A DNA stretch of 64,000 nucleotides from Neoaquamicrobium microcysteis (GTDB lineage: Bacteria; Pseudomonadota; Alphaproteobacteria; Rhizobiales; Rhizobiaceae), in the NCBI RefSeq assembly GCF_008180155.1, contig NZ_VSZS01000065.1:124001-188000 (forward strand), written 5' to 3'. The position numbers and the translations under genes were made by a program. Below, piece after piece: positions 33,565-43,062 of this stretch. Each line of letters begins with the position of its first letter. Position 1 is the stretch's first letter. Below the pieces are notes generated by a model. That model searched no databases and was not told the origin of the DNA. It saw only the letters and a list, made by a program, of their open reading frames with translations.

Positions 33565-33999
33565 ATGGTTGACGAGGCTGGCGAACAGCAATGCCCCTTT
33601 TGCAAGGAAGCGATCAAGGCCGGCGCGGTGAAGTGCCGTTTCTGCGGTTCGCGGCTGATGGCGCGGACGCTGGAGCATGAGGGCATCTGCCCGTTCTGCA
33701 AGGAGGAGATCAAGCCCGGCGCGGTGAAGTGCCGCCACTGCTATTCCTATCTGGGCCAGTTGGCCGAGGGACGAGCGAGGGTGGCCCGCAACATGGCCGC
33801 CGGTGGTGTTTGCAACTGCACGCCGGCGGGCGGGGCCGAGCGCTCGGCGCAGAACGCGATGCGCAGCCCGCAAAGCGATTGGTGGGATTGCGTCGATTAC
33901 TGCTTCCTGCTGACGCTCGGCGAGGGCGGTGCGGCCTTCGACCAGTGCATCAACTACCGGTGCGGCGGTTATCCGATGAAACCCGACTTTGAAGTGTAG
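33565..33999 (+). CDS. double zinc-ribbon protein with cysteine-rich tail
   Basis: A 144-residue protein with two near-identical zinc ribbons: CPFC-x10-CRFC (residues 10-26) and CPFC-x10-CRHC (about 43-59). The tail holds six further cysteines (VCNC, WWDCVDYC, QCINYRC), so a third metal or disulfide site is possible. It has no signal peptide, so it is probably cytosolic. ATG 33565 follows GGAGAGGA. Ribbon pairs of this type often serve as nucleic-acid or protein adaptors. Function is unknown. The repeat of the ribbon unit suggests internal duplication. Confidence 0.75.
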   Translation: MVDEAGEQQCPFCKEAIKAGAVKCRFCGSRLMARTLEHEGICPFCKEEIKPGAVKCRHCYSYLGQLAEGRARVARNMAAGGVCNCTPAGGAERSAQNAMRSPQSDWWDCVDYCFLLTLGEGGAAFDQCINYRCGGYPMKPDFEV

Positions 34000-34072
34000 C
34001 ATCGCGTCGCAGCTTCTCTTGTGATCGCAAAGGCGGTCGTGGCACAGTCGGGTCAAAAGGAGTGCCCGCCGA

Positions 34073-35896
34073 ATGCCCGCAGCCGTCAAGACCGCCTTTG
34101 CCCGTCCCAGACCCTGGACCGAGGTCGCCCCGCGCCTCGTCGATGTCGCTACCGGCCGCAAGCCGGCCGATCTGGTCGTGCGCAACGGGCGCTGGGTCAA
34201 CGTCCATTCGGGCGAGGTGATTCCCGGCACGGACCTCGCCATCGTCGAAGGCCGCTTCGCCTATTGCGGCCCGGATGCCTCGCACGCCATCGGCGCCGGC
34301 ACCAAGGTCGTCGATGCGGGTGGGCGCTATCTCGTGCCCGGCCTATGCGACGCGCACATGCATGTCGAAAGCGGCATGGTGACGGTGACCGAGTTCTGCC
34401 GCGCGGTGATCCCGCACGGCACCACGTCGATGTTCATCGACCCGCACGAGATCGCCAACGTGCTCGGTCTTGAGGGCGTGCGGCTGATGCATGACGAGGC
34501 GCTGGCAATGCCGGTGAACGTGCATGTGCAGATGCCGTCCTGCGTGCCTTCCGCGCCAGGGCTGGAGAATGCGGGCGCGCAGCTCACCGCCGAGGACGTG
34601 GCCGAGGCGATGACGTGGGAAAACATCATCGGTCTGGGCGAGGTGATGAATTTTCCCGGCGTCGCCGCCAACGACCCGCTGATGGTGGCCGAGATCGCAG
34701 CCACGGTGAAGGCGGGCAAGACGGTAGGCGGCCACTATGCCTCGCGCGACCTTGGCCTTCCGTTCCACGGCTATGTCGCCGGCGGGCCGGAAGACGACCA
34801 TGAGGGCACGACGGTGGAGGACGCAATCGCCCGCGTCAGGCAGGGCATGAAGGCGATGCTGCGGCTTGGCTCCGCCTGGTACGACGTGGCGACCCAGATC
34901 AAGGCGGTGACGGAGCAGGGGCTCGACCCGCGCAACTTCATACTGTGCACCGACGACAGCCATTCCGGCACGCTGGTGCAGGAGGGGCACATGGACCGTG
35001 TCGTCCGGCACGCCATCGCGCAGGGGCTGAACCCGGTCACGGCCATCCAGATGGCGACCATCAACACCGCCCAGCACTTCCGGCTGGAGCGCGATCTGGG
35101 CTCCATCGCGCCGGGCAGGCTGGCTGACTTCCTCATCGTGTCCGATCTTGCAGCGCTTGCCATCGACGAGGTCTATGCGCGCGGTGCGAGGCTGGCGCGC
35201 GGCGGCAGGCTGGAAGCCGACATTCCCGCATACGATTATCCGGCCAGCGCCAAGAACACGGTCCGGCTGGGCAAGAAGCTGGGCGCGGACGACTTCGACA
35301 TCGCCGCCCCCGAAGGGGCCAACGAGGTGCGCGCGCGCGTCATCGGCGTGATCGAGAACCAGGCACCGACGAGGGCGCTGGAAGCCGACCTCGCGGTCGA
35401 GGACGGTCTCGTCGCCATGGATCGCCAGAACGACGTCTGCCAGATCGCGCTGGTCGAGCGCCATCGCGGCACGGGAGGCGTCGTCAACGGCTTCGTGTCG
35501 GGCTTCGGCTACGTGAAGGACTGCGCCATAGCATCCACCGTCGCGCACGATTCGCACCACATGATCGTGGTCGGCACCAACAAGCAGGACATGGCGCTGG
35601 CCGCCAACCGGCTGGGCGAGGTGGGCGGCGGGGTCGTTCTGTTCTCGCAGGGCAGGGAACTGGCGCTGGTCGAGATGCCGATCGCCGGCCTGATGTCGGA
35701 CGAGCGCGCGGAAATCGTTGCCGAGAAGGCGGCGGCGCTCACGGCGGCGATGCGCGACATGGGCTGCACCCTCAACAACGCCTACATGCAGCACTCGCTG
35801 CTGGCGCTCGTCGTCATTCCCGAGCTGCGCATCTCCGATGTCGGCATCATCGACGTGACGCGGTTCGAGAAGGTCGACCTGTTCGTGACGGAGTAG
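34073..35896 (+). CDS. ade: adenine deaminase
   Basis: A 607-residue amidohydrolase that converts adenine to hypoxanthine. Metal ligands are in DAHMHVES (about residues 97-104), FIDPHEIANVLG, a second-shell GHYASRDLG and CTDDSHS. The C-terminal domain (VIENQAPTRALE, VAHDSHHMIVVGTN, NNAYMQHSLLAL) is specific to the AdeC group and separates it from dihydroorotase-like relatives. Length is normal. ATG 34073 follows AAGGAG. It stands alone. With gpt nearby, it fits purine salvage. Confidence 0.95.
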   Translation: MPAAVKTAFARPRPWTEVAPRLVDVATGRKPADLVVRNGRWVNVHSGEVIPGTDLAIVEGRFAYCGPDASHAIGAGTKVVDAGGRYLVPGLCDAHMHVESGMVTVTEFCRAVIPHGTTSMFIDPHEIANVLGLEGVRLMHDEALAMPVNVHVQMPSCVPSAPGLENAGAQLTAEDVAEAMTWENIIGLGEVMNFPGVAANDPLMVAEIAATVKAGKTVGGHYASRDLGLPFHGYVAGGPEDDHEGTTVEDAIARVRQGMKAMLRLGSAWYDVATQIKAVTEQGLDPRNFILCTDDSHSGTLVQEGHMDRVVRHAIAQGLNPVTAIQMATINTAQHFRLERDLGSIAPGRLADFLIVSDLAALAIDEVYARGARLARGGRLEADIPAYDYPASAKNTVRLGKKLGADDFDIAAPEGANEVRARVIGVIENQAPTRALEADLAVEDGLVAMDRQNDVCQIALVERHRGTGGVVNGFVSGFGYVKDCAIASTVAHDSHHMIVVGTNKQDMALAANRLGEVGGGVVLFSQGRELALVEMPIAGLMSDERAEIVAEKAAALTAAMRDMGCTLNNAYMQHSLLALVVIPELRISDVGIIDVTRFEKVDLFVTE

Positions 35897-35906
35897 TGTC
35901 CGGCGA

Positions 35907-36956
35907 TCAGGCGTCTTCGCCGATGACCAGCTCGATGGTGGTGCGGGTGCCGCCCTTGCCGTCGCCATAGGCGATGGTGGTGCCAAGCTGCGCCGCCATC
36001 GCCGAGACGATACGCGTGCCCATGCCGGTTCCCTTCGGCGTGCCGGTGCCGTTCCAGCCGATGCCGTCATCTTCCACCACGAGCAGGGCGCGGCCTTCCT
36101 CCGACCGGCGCATCAGCAGGCGCACCTCGCCGGACGTTCCTTCCGGATAGGCGTATTTGTAGGCGTTCGTCAGCAGTTCGGTGACGATCATGCCCACCGA
36201 GACCGCCTTGTCGGTCGGCACCGCCACCGCTTCAAGGTCGAGCTTCATGCGCGGGGCATGGCCGATTGCCCGCATCGTCGTGTCCAGTTCCTCGGCCAGC
36301 GTGGCGAGATAGGAATCGAGCGAGACCGACCGCACATCCTCGGAGTTGTAGAGCTTGCGGTGCAGCCCGGCGATCGCCGAGATGCGCGCCTGCGTTTCGT
36401 TGAGCGCATCCTTGGCCGCCGGATCGGTGATGGCTGAGGTCTGCATCCGCACCAGTGCGGCAACGAGCGCCAGGCTGTTGGCGACGCGATGGTTCACCTC
36501 GGCCAGAAGGATTTCCGCGCGGTCGCGCGCCTCGCGCACCTCGCGTTCGGCCAGTTCGCGCATACGCTCCAGCCGCGCCTTCTCGATGGCCTGCTCGATG
36601 GCGCTGACCAGCAGAACGAGGAACTCCTCGCCGACGGTCTTGAGCACATAGTCCGCCGCGCCGGCCTTCAGCGCCTCCACGGCCACGGTGGGCTCCTGCG
36701 AGCCGGTGACGTAGACCACCGGTGGCGACGGACTGCGCTCGCTGAGGGCTGCAAGCACGCTCATGCCCGTGCCGGTCGCGAGGAAATGGTCGAGCACGAC
36801 CACGTCGATGCCACCTTCGGCGATGCGGTCCAGCCCGGCCTGGCCGTCCGCTGCCAGTTCATATGCGTATCCACGGCGCGTCAGCGCTCTTTCGACCAGG
36901 CGTGCGAGCGCCTTGTCGTCGTCGATCTGCAGCACTCGGAATACGCGGTTTGGCAC
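35907..36956 (-). CDS. hybrid: N-terminal receiver plus HWE/HisKA_2 histidine kinase
   Basis: A 349-residue signalling protein with an unusual order: receiver first, kinase second. The receiver spans residues 1-120, with phosphoacceptor Asp in VVVLDHFL, the switch threonine in VYVTGS and lysine in YVLKTVG. A coiled linker follows, then HisKA_2 (EVNHRVANSLALVAAL) with the phospho-histidine, and an ATPase domain (TELLTNAYKYAYPEG, VVEDDGIGWN, GTGMGTRIV). The start is GTG at 36956, one base after the previous stop codon. It is last in a three-gene operon with a CHASE3 kinase and a single-domain receiver. No DNA-binding output is present. Confidence 0.9.
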   Translation of the reverse strand: MPNRVFRVLQIDDDKALARLVERALTRRGYAYELAADGQAGLDRIAEGGIDVVVLDHFLATGTGMSVLAALSERSPSPPVVYVTGSQEPTVAVEALKAGAADYVLKTVGEEFLVLLVSAIEQAIEKARLERMRELAEREVREARDRAEILLAEVNHRVANSLALVAALVRMQTSAITDPAAKDALNETQARISAIAGLHRKLYNSEDVRSVSLDSYLATLAEELDTTMRAIGHAPRMKLDLEAVAVPTDKAVSVGMIVTELLTNAYKYAYPEGTSGEVRLLMRRSEEGRALLVVEDDGIGWNGTGTPKGTGMGTRIVSAMAAQLGTTIAYGDGKGGTRTTIELVIGEDA

Positions 36957-36957
36957 G

Positions 36958-37401
36958 CTATTCGGTCTCCGGAACCTGCATGACGGAGAAGAAGAGCCCC
37001 AGCTGCCGAATGGCGTTTGCGAAGCCTTCGTAGTCCACCGGCTTGGTGATGTAGACGTTGGCGCCGAGATCGTAGCAACGCTGGATCTCGCGCTCGTCGT
37101 CCGTTGTCGTCAGCACGACCACCGGCGAAAGGCGGGTATGCTGGTTGTTCTTGACCTTCTCGAGGATCGAGACGCCGGTCATGTCCGGCAGGTTGAGGTC
37201 CAGCAGCACGAGCAGGTGACGGCCGGCACTTTCCAACCCTGAGCCATCGGCGCCCAGCAGGTAGCGCAGGGCTTCCGTGCCGTTCGTGAAGGGGATGATC
37301 TCGTTGTTGACGCCCGCGCGGCGGATGTTCTTTTCGATGAGGCGGGCATGTCCTTCATCGTCCTCGATCATGATGATCGTGACCGGTTTGGGGGCATTCA
37401 T
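36958..37401 (-). CDS. single-domain response regulator (Rcp1-like)
   Basis: A 147-residue stand-alone receiver. The acidic pair is at DDEGH (about residues 14-16), the phosphoacceptor in VLLDLNLPDMTG (about 68), the threonine in VVLTTT and the lysine in VYITKPVDYEGF. The long GLESAGRHL insert before the phosphoacceptor is typical of phytochrome-partner receivers such as Rcp1. Its start overlaps the kinase stop codon by four bases (ATGA), so it is coupled to the CHASE3 kinase. It probably carries phosphate between that kinase and the hybrid kinase downstream. Confidence 0.93.
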   Translation of the reverse strand: MNAPKPVTIIMIEDDEGHARLIEKNIRRAGVNNEIIPFTNGTEALRYLLGADGSGLESAGRHLLVLLDLNLPDMTGVSILEKVKNNQHTRLSPVVVLTTTDDEREIQRCYDLGANVYITKPVDYEGFANAIRQLGLFFSVMQVPETE

Positions 37402-38894
37402 GCTGCTTCGCTCCTTATGACGGTCCTGACGTCCAGCGGCAGGAGAATGGAAAAGGTGGTGCCCTTGCCGAATTCGGAGGAAAGGGTGATGTCGCCGCCC
37501 AGGCTGCGAACAAGCGTGCGCACATGCGCCAGGCCGATGCCTTCGCCGGGTTTGTCCTGCTGGCCCGACCGGCGGAAGAGGTCGAACACGCGCTGGTGAT
37601 CTTCGGCCGCGATGCCGCGCCCGTTGTCGGATACGTCGATGAGCACCTGACCGCCGGGCACGTTGCGCGCAACGATGCGGATTTCCAGCGGGCGGTCGCC
37701 GGCACGGTATTTCACGGCATTGTCGAGCAGGTTGCCGACGACCTGTTCGATCGACAGCCTGTCGGAAACGATGCGCGGCGCGGTGACGGAGAGCGTCGCT
37801 TCGCCGTCTGCTTCCGCGATCTGGTGCTGGATCGTCGCCAGATTGGCCTCCAGCAGCGCCTGCAGGTCTATCGTCTCCGGCTTGATGGGGCGCTTGCCCT
37901 CGCGCGAAATCTTCAGGATCGCGTTGATGAGCCCGTCCATCTTGCGGGTGGAGGAGCGGATGAAGCCGATGGCTTCCGGAAGGTCCTCGGCCGCAGCCGC
38001 TCGCGCCTCGTGGATTTCCTGTTCGCTGAGCGTCCCGCCCTCCGCCAGCACGTAGGACTGGATCGACTTCATGGTCTGGTCCAGCTCGCTGGTGAAGCCC
38101 ATGATGTTGACCAGCGGGGCGCGCAGGTCGTGGGTGACGATGTAGGCGAAGCGCTGCACTTCCTCATTGGCGCGGATCAGGTCGTGCGTACGTTCCTTGA
38201 CCCGCTGCTCCAGCCCGGCGTTCAGCGTCTCGACTTCCTGGCGTGCGGCAAGCAGGTCGCGGGTGTAGCTCAGCGCGATCCAGACCGAGCCGCCGCCGAC
38301 CAGCAGAATCAGGAAGCCGCCCGCAATGGCCACCACGCGCAGGAGGTTGGCACTGAAGCGCTGCTCTTCGACGCCCTCGATCAGACGATTGTCGGCATCG
38401 GCGACGATCCTGGTGAAAAGCGCACGCGCCTCGTCCATGATCTCCTTGCCGCGGTCGGTCGCGACGATCTCGACGGCCTCGGCAACTTGGCCGGTGCGTG
38501 CAAGCTGGATCGTCTGGTCCATCTCTGCCAGCTTGCTTTCGATCTCTGGGCCCAGCCGCTCCACGGCGTCGAGGTATTGCGGATACCGCTCGACGATGGT
38601 GCGAAGCTCCTCGAAGGTGGGAATGATGCGGTTGTGCGCGGCTTCGTACGGCTCGAGATAGCTTTCTTCCTGCGTCAGCAGAAAGCCGCGCTGGCTCGTC
38701 TCAACTTCCTGCATTGCGATGCGCAGGTTGTTGGTCGAGGTTCGCAGGTCGCGCGCTGCAACAACCTCATTGAAATAATGCTGCGAGCGCTCCACCAGCC
38801 AGATCGTCGAGCCGACGATGGCAAGCAGCGCCAGCAGCCCCACTATCAGCAGGACTGCACCACCACGAAGGAATGAGGTTTGTGTAATAGGCAT
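37398..38894 (-). CDS. membrane histidine kinase with CHASE3 sensor domain
   Basis: A 498-residue sensor kinase. A first membrane helix at about residues 10-32 is followed by a periplasmic CHASE3 domain (about 35-175), a second helix (about 180-205) and a coiled coil with KERTHDLIRAN. The HisKA box is FAYIVTHDLRAPLVN. The ATPase domain has DNAVKYRAGD, DNGRGIAAED and GEGIGLAHVRTL, all intact. ATG 38894 is preferred over a TTG 30 bases upstream. It is the first gene of the operon; the ligand is unknown. Confidence 0.92.
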   Translation of the reverse strand: MPITQTSFLRGGAVLLIVGLLALLAIVGSTIWLVERSQHYFNEVVAARDLRTSTNNLRIAMQEVETSQRGFLLTQEESYLEPYEAAHNRIIPTFEELRTIVERYPQYLDAVERLGPEIESKLAEMDQTIQLARTGQVAEAVEIVATDRGKEIMDEARALFTRIVADADNRLIEGVEEQRFSANLLRVVAIAGGFLILLVGGGSVWIALSYTRDLLAARQEVETLNAGLEQRVKERTHDLIRANEEVQRFAYIVTHDLRAPLVNIMGFTSELDQTMKSIQSYVLAEGGTLSEQEIHEARAAAAEDLPEAIGFIRSSTRKMDGLINAILKISREGKRPIKPETIDLQALLEANLATIQHQIAEADGEATLSVTAPRIVSDRLSIEQVVGNLLDNAVKYRAGDRPLEIRIVARNVPGGQVLIDVSDNGRGIAAEDHQRVFDLFRRSGQQDKPGEGIGLAHVRTLVRSLGGDITLSSEFGKGTTFSILLPLDVRTVIRSEAA

Positions 38895-39016
38895 ACAAAA
38901 TTCTTCAAAACGACCGAAACTCAAATACGCGAAAGCTAATAAAACGCTATAAAAAAAGACATAGCGCGGTCGTTATGGGTACCTTACGATAGGAAAGGTA
39001 CTTCGCTTTGCGCGCC

Positions 39017-40186
39017 CTATTGTCCAACCGCCACACTAATGACCTCCAGCGGCGTGGTAATGATGATTTCCGCGGCCGTGCCGATGGTCTGCCCGAATCC
39101 CTGCGCAAGCCTTTCGATTCGGCCCGTTATCTGGCTGGCATCGCCGCCGAGGCTGTCGTCTTCGTTGAGACGATCGCCGAGAAGCTGGACGAGCAGCGGA
39201 TTGTCGGCGAAGCGGGCATGGTTCAGCCGGTCGCCGCTGGAAAGCCCCGACACGTCGACGACGATGACGCCGAGGTTCGCCAGTTCGTCATCCTTGTCAT
39301 AGTCGCCGACCCGCGGACGGTTGCCCGCTATGATGGAGGAAACCAGCAGCGCCCTGTCATCGCGCGACACCAGCACGAAGAAGGGCCGCTTCGGCGTGCC
39401 CATGCGGCGCAGCTGGCTCTTGAACACGTCCACGTCGATGTCGGGGGAGGCCAGAACCACGTCGCCGAGGATGCCGGAAGCGTCATTGTCCTGGCCGATC
39501 TCGATCTGGCGTAGCGCCTCCATCGTTACCCAGTTGCCCATCGAGTGCGCGACGACGTCGATGCGCCTCGCGCCGGCCGCGCGCACCATGCGCAGCGTCT
39601 CCTCCAGCCCGTCGCGGGCAATCGTCGCGGAGTTGTTGTCGTAGATGTAGTCGACCGTGCGCCCGGTCGACGCCCAAGAGAACAGCACCGCCGTCCCCGC
39701 ATAGCCTGAATCGTGCACGATCTGCGCTGCTCGGTAGACGGAGCTGTCGAAGGCGGTGCGGTAGCCGTGCACGAAGACGAGCGCGCGACCGTCGGTGCGC
39801 GCCAGGCTCTCGCGCAGCGCGGCGCTGAAATCGGGAGCCGCCGGAAAAACGCCGATCTCGCCTGCCGCGAAGTGGCGGGCGGCGTCGCGGCGCTGGCCGT
39901 TGCGCGGCCTTTCGAGCACGCCCGACTGGTGGCCCTGAGGAATGGTGACGTCGACACGGGCGAAGCTGAGCGCGTCGCCGCGCGCGCCGCTGAACATCTC
40001 GGCCGGTTCCGCTGCAGGTGCACGGGTAGTGGCTACGAGGATGCGGTGGGTGGCGAGTATCTGGCTCTGCTCCGCCGCTGCGGCGTCGAGCAGGCTGCGC
40101 GACTGTCCGCCCGCGCAGCCCGAGCCGAGCACGACCATGGCGAGCATGGACAGCCAGAGGGCAATGCTGCGACCCGACGAACCCAA
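39017..40186 (-). CDS. lipoprotein alpha/beta hydrolase (DUF900 family)
   Basis: A 389-residue DUF900 serine hydrolase. The leader (IALWLSMLAMVV) ends in the lipobox LGSGC, so it is probably an envelope lipoprotein. VFVHGYRTAFDSSVYRAAQ and the nucleophile motif VVAHSMGNWV define the family; the acid is likely in DIDVDVFK or near it. I choose TTG at 40186 because AGGGAG lies seven bases upstream and it gives a normal lipoprotein leader; a TTG at 40237 is the only longer option. It stands alone between the kinase operon and trkH. Substrate is unknown. Confidence 0.82.
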   Translation of the reverse strand: MGSSGRSIALWLSMLAMVVLGSGCAGGQSRSLLDAAAAEQSQILATHRILVATTRAPAAEPAEMFSGARGDALSFARVDVTIPQGHQSGVLERPRNGQRRDAARHFAAGEIGVFPAAPDFSAALRESLARTDGRALVFVHGYRTAFDSSVYRAAQIVHDSGYAGTAVLFSWASTGRTVDYIYDNNSATIARDGLEETLRMVRAAGARRIDVVAHSMGNWVTMEALRQIEIGQDNDASGILGDVVLASPDIDVDVFKSQLRRMGTPKRPFFVLVSRDDRALLVSSIIAGNRPRVGDYDKDDELANLGVIVVDVSGLSSGDRLNHARFADNPLLVQLLGDRLNEDDSLGGDASQITGRIERLAQGFGQTIGTAAEIIITTPLEVISVAVGQ

Positions 40187-40255
40187 CGCGCACTCCCTCG
40201 ACAAATCGCCCTGTGCAGCGAAACTATCTGCCCGCAACGCGGGAAGAAAGCGAAA

Positions 40256-41758
40256 TCAGCGGCTCCAGAACACCGGCGTGAAGATGATCAGCACCGCGAG
40301 GATTTCGAGGCGGCCGAGCAGCATCGCGAAGGAGAGTATCCATTTCGCCGTGTCCGGCAACGTCGCGAAATTGCCGGCCGGGCCGATGACGTCGCCAAGG
40401 CCGGGGCCGACATTCGTCAGCGCTGTCAGCGCGCCCGACAGAGACGTGATGAGGTCCAGCCCGGTCGCTGCCAGCATGACGGTGAGGATGAGCCAGATAA
40501 TCATGAAGGCCGAAACGAACAGCACGACCGCCCGCTGCACCGTATCGTCGACGGGGCGGTCGCCGTAGCGCACGCTGGCAACGCTGTTGGGGTAGACGAA
40601 GCGGCGCAGGCCGTTGACCAGAAGCTTGAAGACGATGAGAAAGCGGTAGGCCTTGATGCCGCCGGAGGTCGAGCCGGAGCACCCGCCCATGAACATCGCG
40701 GCGAAGGCGCAGGCCACGGCAAACGGCCCCCACTGCATGTAGTCCGAACTGGCATAGCCCGTCGTGGTGATGATCGACACGAAGTTGAAGGCCACGTGGG
40801 TCAGCGCATCCCAGAATGGTAAGCCCATGCTTACGCGCAAGTAGATGGCAACCGCGAAGACGAAGACGACGGTATAGAGCGCAAACAGCTTGATCTGCGG
40901 GTCGCGCAGGGCGTCGAGCCGTCCGGTCGCGATCAGCAGGATGAGGATGGAGAAGGGCAGGGCGCCGATGAACATGAAGATGGTGCCGACCCACAGGATG
41001 GCATGGTTGTCGGCGTAGTAACCCATCGAGGCGTCATGCGTGGAGAAGCCGGCGGTCGCGATGGTGGTGAGCGCGTGGTTGAGCGCCTCGAAGCCGTTCA
41101 TGCCGGCCGCCGCGTAGGCCACGGCGCAAATGATGGTCATCGTGGAATAGATGGCCAGCAGCGTCGTCGCATAGGTGGAGAAGCGCTCGAACGGGCGGTC
41201 GGCAATGTCGCTGGATTCGATCTTGAAATAGGAGAAGCCGCCGACATTCAGGAACGGCAGTATGAACAGGCCGAGCGCGATGACGCCCAGCCCGCCCATC
41301 CATTGCAGGATGGAGCGCCACATCAGGATACCCGGAGGCAGGCTGTCGAGGCCGACGATCACGGTTCCACCCGTCGTGGTCAGGCCGGAAACGGCCTCGA
41401 ACACGGCATCGGCGAAACCCATGTCCAGCGACGACGCCAGAAACGGCACCGAACCGACCGCGCTGGACGTGAGCCAGAGGAAATTGACCACCAGAAAGCC
41501 GAAGCGCGACGAGATGGGCGGCGCGCGCCCCTGCGTCGCCAGCGCCACCGCCATCGCCAGCCCGCCGGTGAAGAAGGCGGAGAAGGCAAAGACGATCCAG
41601 TCTTCGTTGCCGTAGTAGAGATCGACGGCCGCCGGCACCAGCATCGCGGCTGACAGGTAGAGCGCGAACACCGACGCGATGTGGAGCGCGGCTCTGACTG
41701 AAGTGTAGTGCACGGGGAATCGCTGCCTTGACCTTGCGCTGCCGAACAGTGGCGTCAT
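40256..41758 (-). CDS. trkH: TrkH-type potassium uptake channel subunit
   Basis: A 500-residue potassium transporter with four repeated M1-P-M2 units. Selectivity-filter regions can be seen as TTTGGT, TIATAGFST, SIITTTGYA and ALTNVGPGLGD, each after a short pore helix (SGLTTTGG, HALTTIAT). It works with the cytosolic nucleotide-binding TrkA, which is not in this window. ATG 41758 is preferred because the longer frame runs into the divergent ilvA leader. The divergent ilvA start is 48 bp away. Confidence 0.93.
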   Translation of the reverse strand: MTPLFGSARSRQRFPVHYTSVRAALHIASVFALYLSAAMLVPAAVDLYYGNEDWIVFAFSAFFTGGLAMAVALATQGRAPPISSRFGFLVVNFLWLTSSAVGSVPFLASSLDMGFADAVFEAVSGLTTTGGTVIVGLDSLPPGILMWRSILQWMGGLGVIALGLFILPFLNVGGFSYFKIESSDIADRPFERFSTYATTLLAIYSTMTIICAVAYAAAGMNGFEALNHALTTIATAGFSTHDASMGYYADNHAILWVGTIFMFIGALPFSILILLIATGRLDALRDPQIKLFALYTVVFVFAVAIYLRVSMGLPFWDALTHVAFNFVSIITTTGYASSDYMQWGPFAVACAFAAMFMGGCSGSTSGGIKAYRFLIVFKLLVNGLRRFVYPNSVASVRYGDRPVDDTVQRAVVLFVSAFMIIWLILTVMLAATGLDLITSLSGALTALTNVGPGLGDVIGPAGNFATLPDTAKWILSFAMLLGRLEILAVLIIFTPVFWSR

Positions 41759-41805
41759 CGCGGAGATTGTGCAATAGCGCCCCGAACGCAGGCGGAGAAG
41801 ACACG

Positions 41806-43062
41806 ATGTCCGGATTTCCACGCGAGGTTGGGCGCGCCGCCGCCGCGATGCGCGACCTCTTTCCCGAAACGCCGCTGCAGGAAAACGACTACCTGTCGCG
41901 CAAGACGGGCGCTCGCGTGTTCCTCAAGCGGGAGGATTTGTCGCCCGTCCGCTCCTACAAGATCAGGGGCGCGTTCAACTTCTTCCGCAAGGCGCTGGCG
42001 GGCGGTGAAGCGGCCGAGGTGTTCGTCTGCGCGTCTGCCGGCAACCACGCGCAGGGCTTCGCCTATGTCTGCCGGCATCTGGCGAAGCGCGGCGTCGTGT
42101 TCATGCCGGTCACTACCCCGCAGCAGAAGATCGACAAGACCCGCATGTTCGGCGGTGGGGCGGTCGAAATCCGCCTGATTGGCGACTTTTTCGACGATTG
42201 CTACCGCGCCGCGCAGGAGTTTGCCGCAGAGAGCGGCGGGCTGATGGTGCCGCCCTTCGACCATCGCGACATCATCGAGGGGCAGGCGACGGTCGCCCAC
42301 GAGATCGCCGCGCAACTGCCCGAGGGGCTTTCGCCGGACCTGATGATCCTGCCCGTCGGAGGCGGCGGGCTTTCCGCCGGTGTGACGCGCTATATCGGCG
42401 AGGCGGGCGGGCATACCGCGTTCTATTTCGCGGAGCCCGCAGGCGCGCCGAGCTTCCGCCAGAGCCTTTCAACGGGGAAGCGCGTGAAGCTTGAGAAGGT
42501 GGACAATTTCGTTGACGGCGCCGCTGTCGGCGAGATCGGCCGCGAGAATTTCCGCCTGCTCAAGCATTTCAGCGAGGAGCAGGTCCGCCTGATCCCCGAA
42601 AACCGCCTCTGCGCCACGATGATCGAAATGCTCAATGTCGAGGGCATCGTGCTGGAGCCCGCCGGCGCGCTGGCGATCGACGCGCTGAAGGATTTTTCGC
42701 GCAAGGAGCTGAAGGGAAAGACGATCGTGCTCGTCGTCTCGGGCGGCAATTTCGACTTCGAGCGCCTGCCCGACGTGAAGGAGCGCGCGCTTCGTTTCGA
42801 GGGGCTGAAGAAGTACTTCGTCTTCCGCTTTCCGCAGCGACCCGGCGCGCTGCGCGATTTTCTCTCGCTGCTCGGCCCCGACGATGACATCGCCCGCTTC
42901 GAATATCTGAAGAAGTCGGCGCGCAACTTCGGCTCCGTCCTCATCGGCATCGAAACGAAGGACGCGAAGAACTTCGACGTGCTGCGCAAGCGCTTCGCCG
43001 AAGGCGGCTGGGCCTATCAGGACATCACCGAAAACGAGGTGCTGGCGGGGCTCATCATATGA
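41806..43062 (+). CDS. ilvA: threonine ammonia-lyase (biosynthetic, single ACT-like domain)
   Basis: A 418-residue PLP enzyme that converts threonine to 2-oxobutyrate for isoleucine synthesis. The PLP lysine is K52 (SYKIRGAFN), SAGNHAQG binds the substrate and GGGGLSAG the cofactor phosphate. The C-terminal 85 residues (RFPQRPGALRDFL) form one ACT-like regulatory domain, as in the short actinobacterial-type IlvA, shorter than the two-domain E. coli form. ATG 41806 follows GGCGGAGAAG. It overlaps the DUF1697 gene by four bases (ATGA), so both are co-translated. Confidence 0.93.
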   Translation: MSGFPREVGRAAAAMRDLFPETPLQENDYLSRKTGARVFLKREDLSPVRSYKIRGAFNFFRKALAGGEAAEVFVCASAGNHAQGFAYVCRHLAKRGVVFMPVTTPQQKIDKTRMFGGGAVEIRLIGDFFDDCYRAAQEFAAESGGLMVPPFDHRDIIEGQATVAHEIAAQLPEGLSPDLMILPVGGGGLSAGVTRYIGEAGGHTAFYFAEPAGAPSFRQSLSTGKRVKLEKVDNFVDGAAVGEIGRENFRLLKHFSEEQVRLIPENRLCATMIEMLNVEGIVLEPAGALAIDALKDFSRKELKGKTIVLVVSGGNFDFERLPDVKERALRFEGLKKYFVFRFPQRPGALRDFLSLLGPDDDIARFEYLKKSARNFGSVLIGIETKDAKNFDVLRKRFAEGGWAYQDITENEVLAGLII

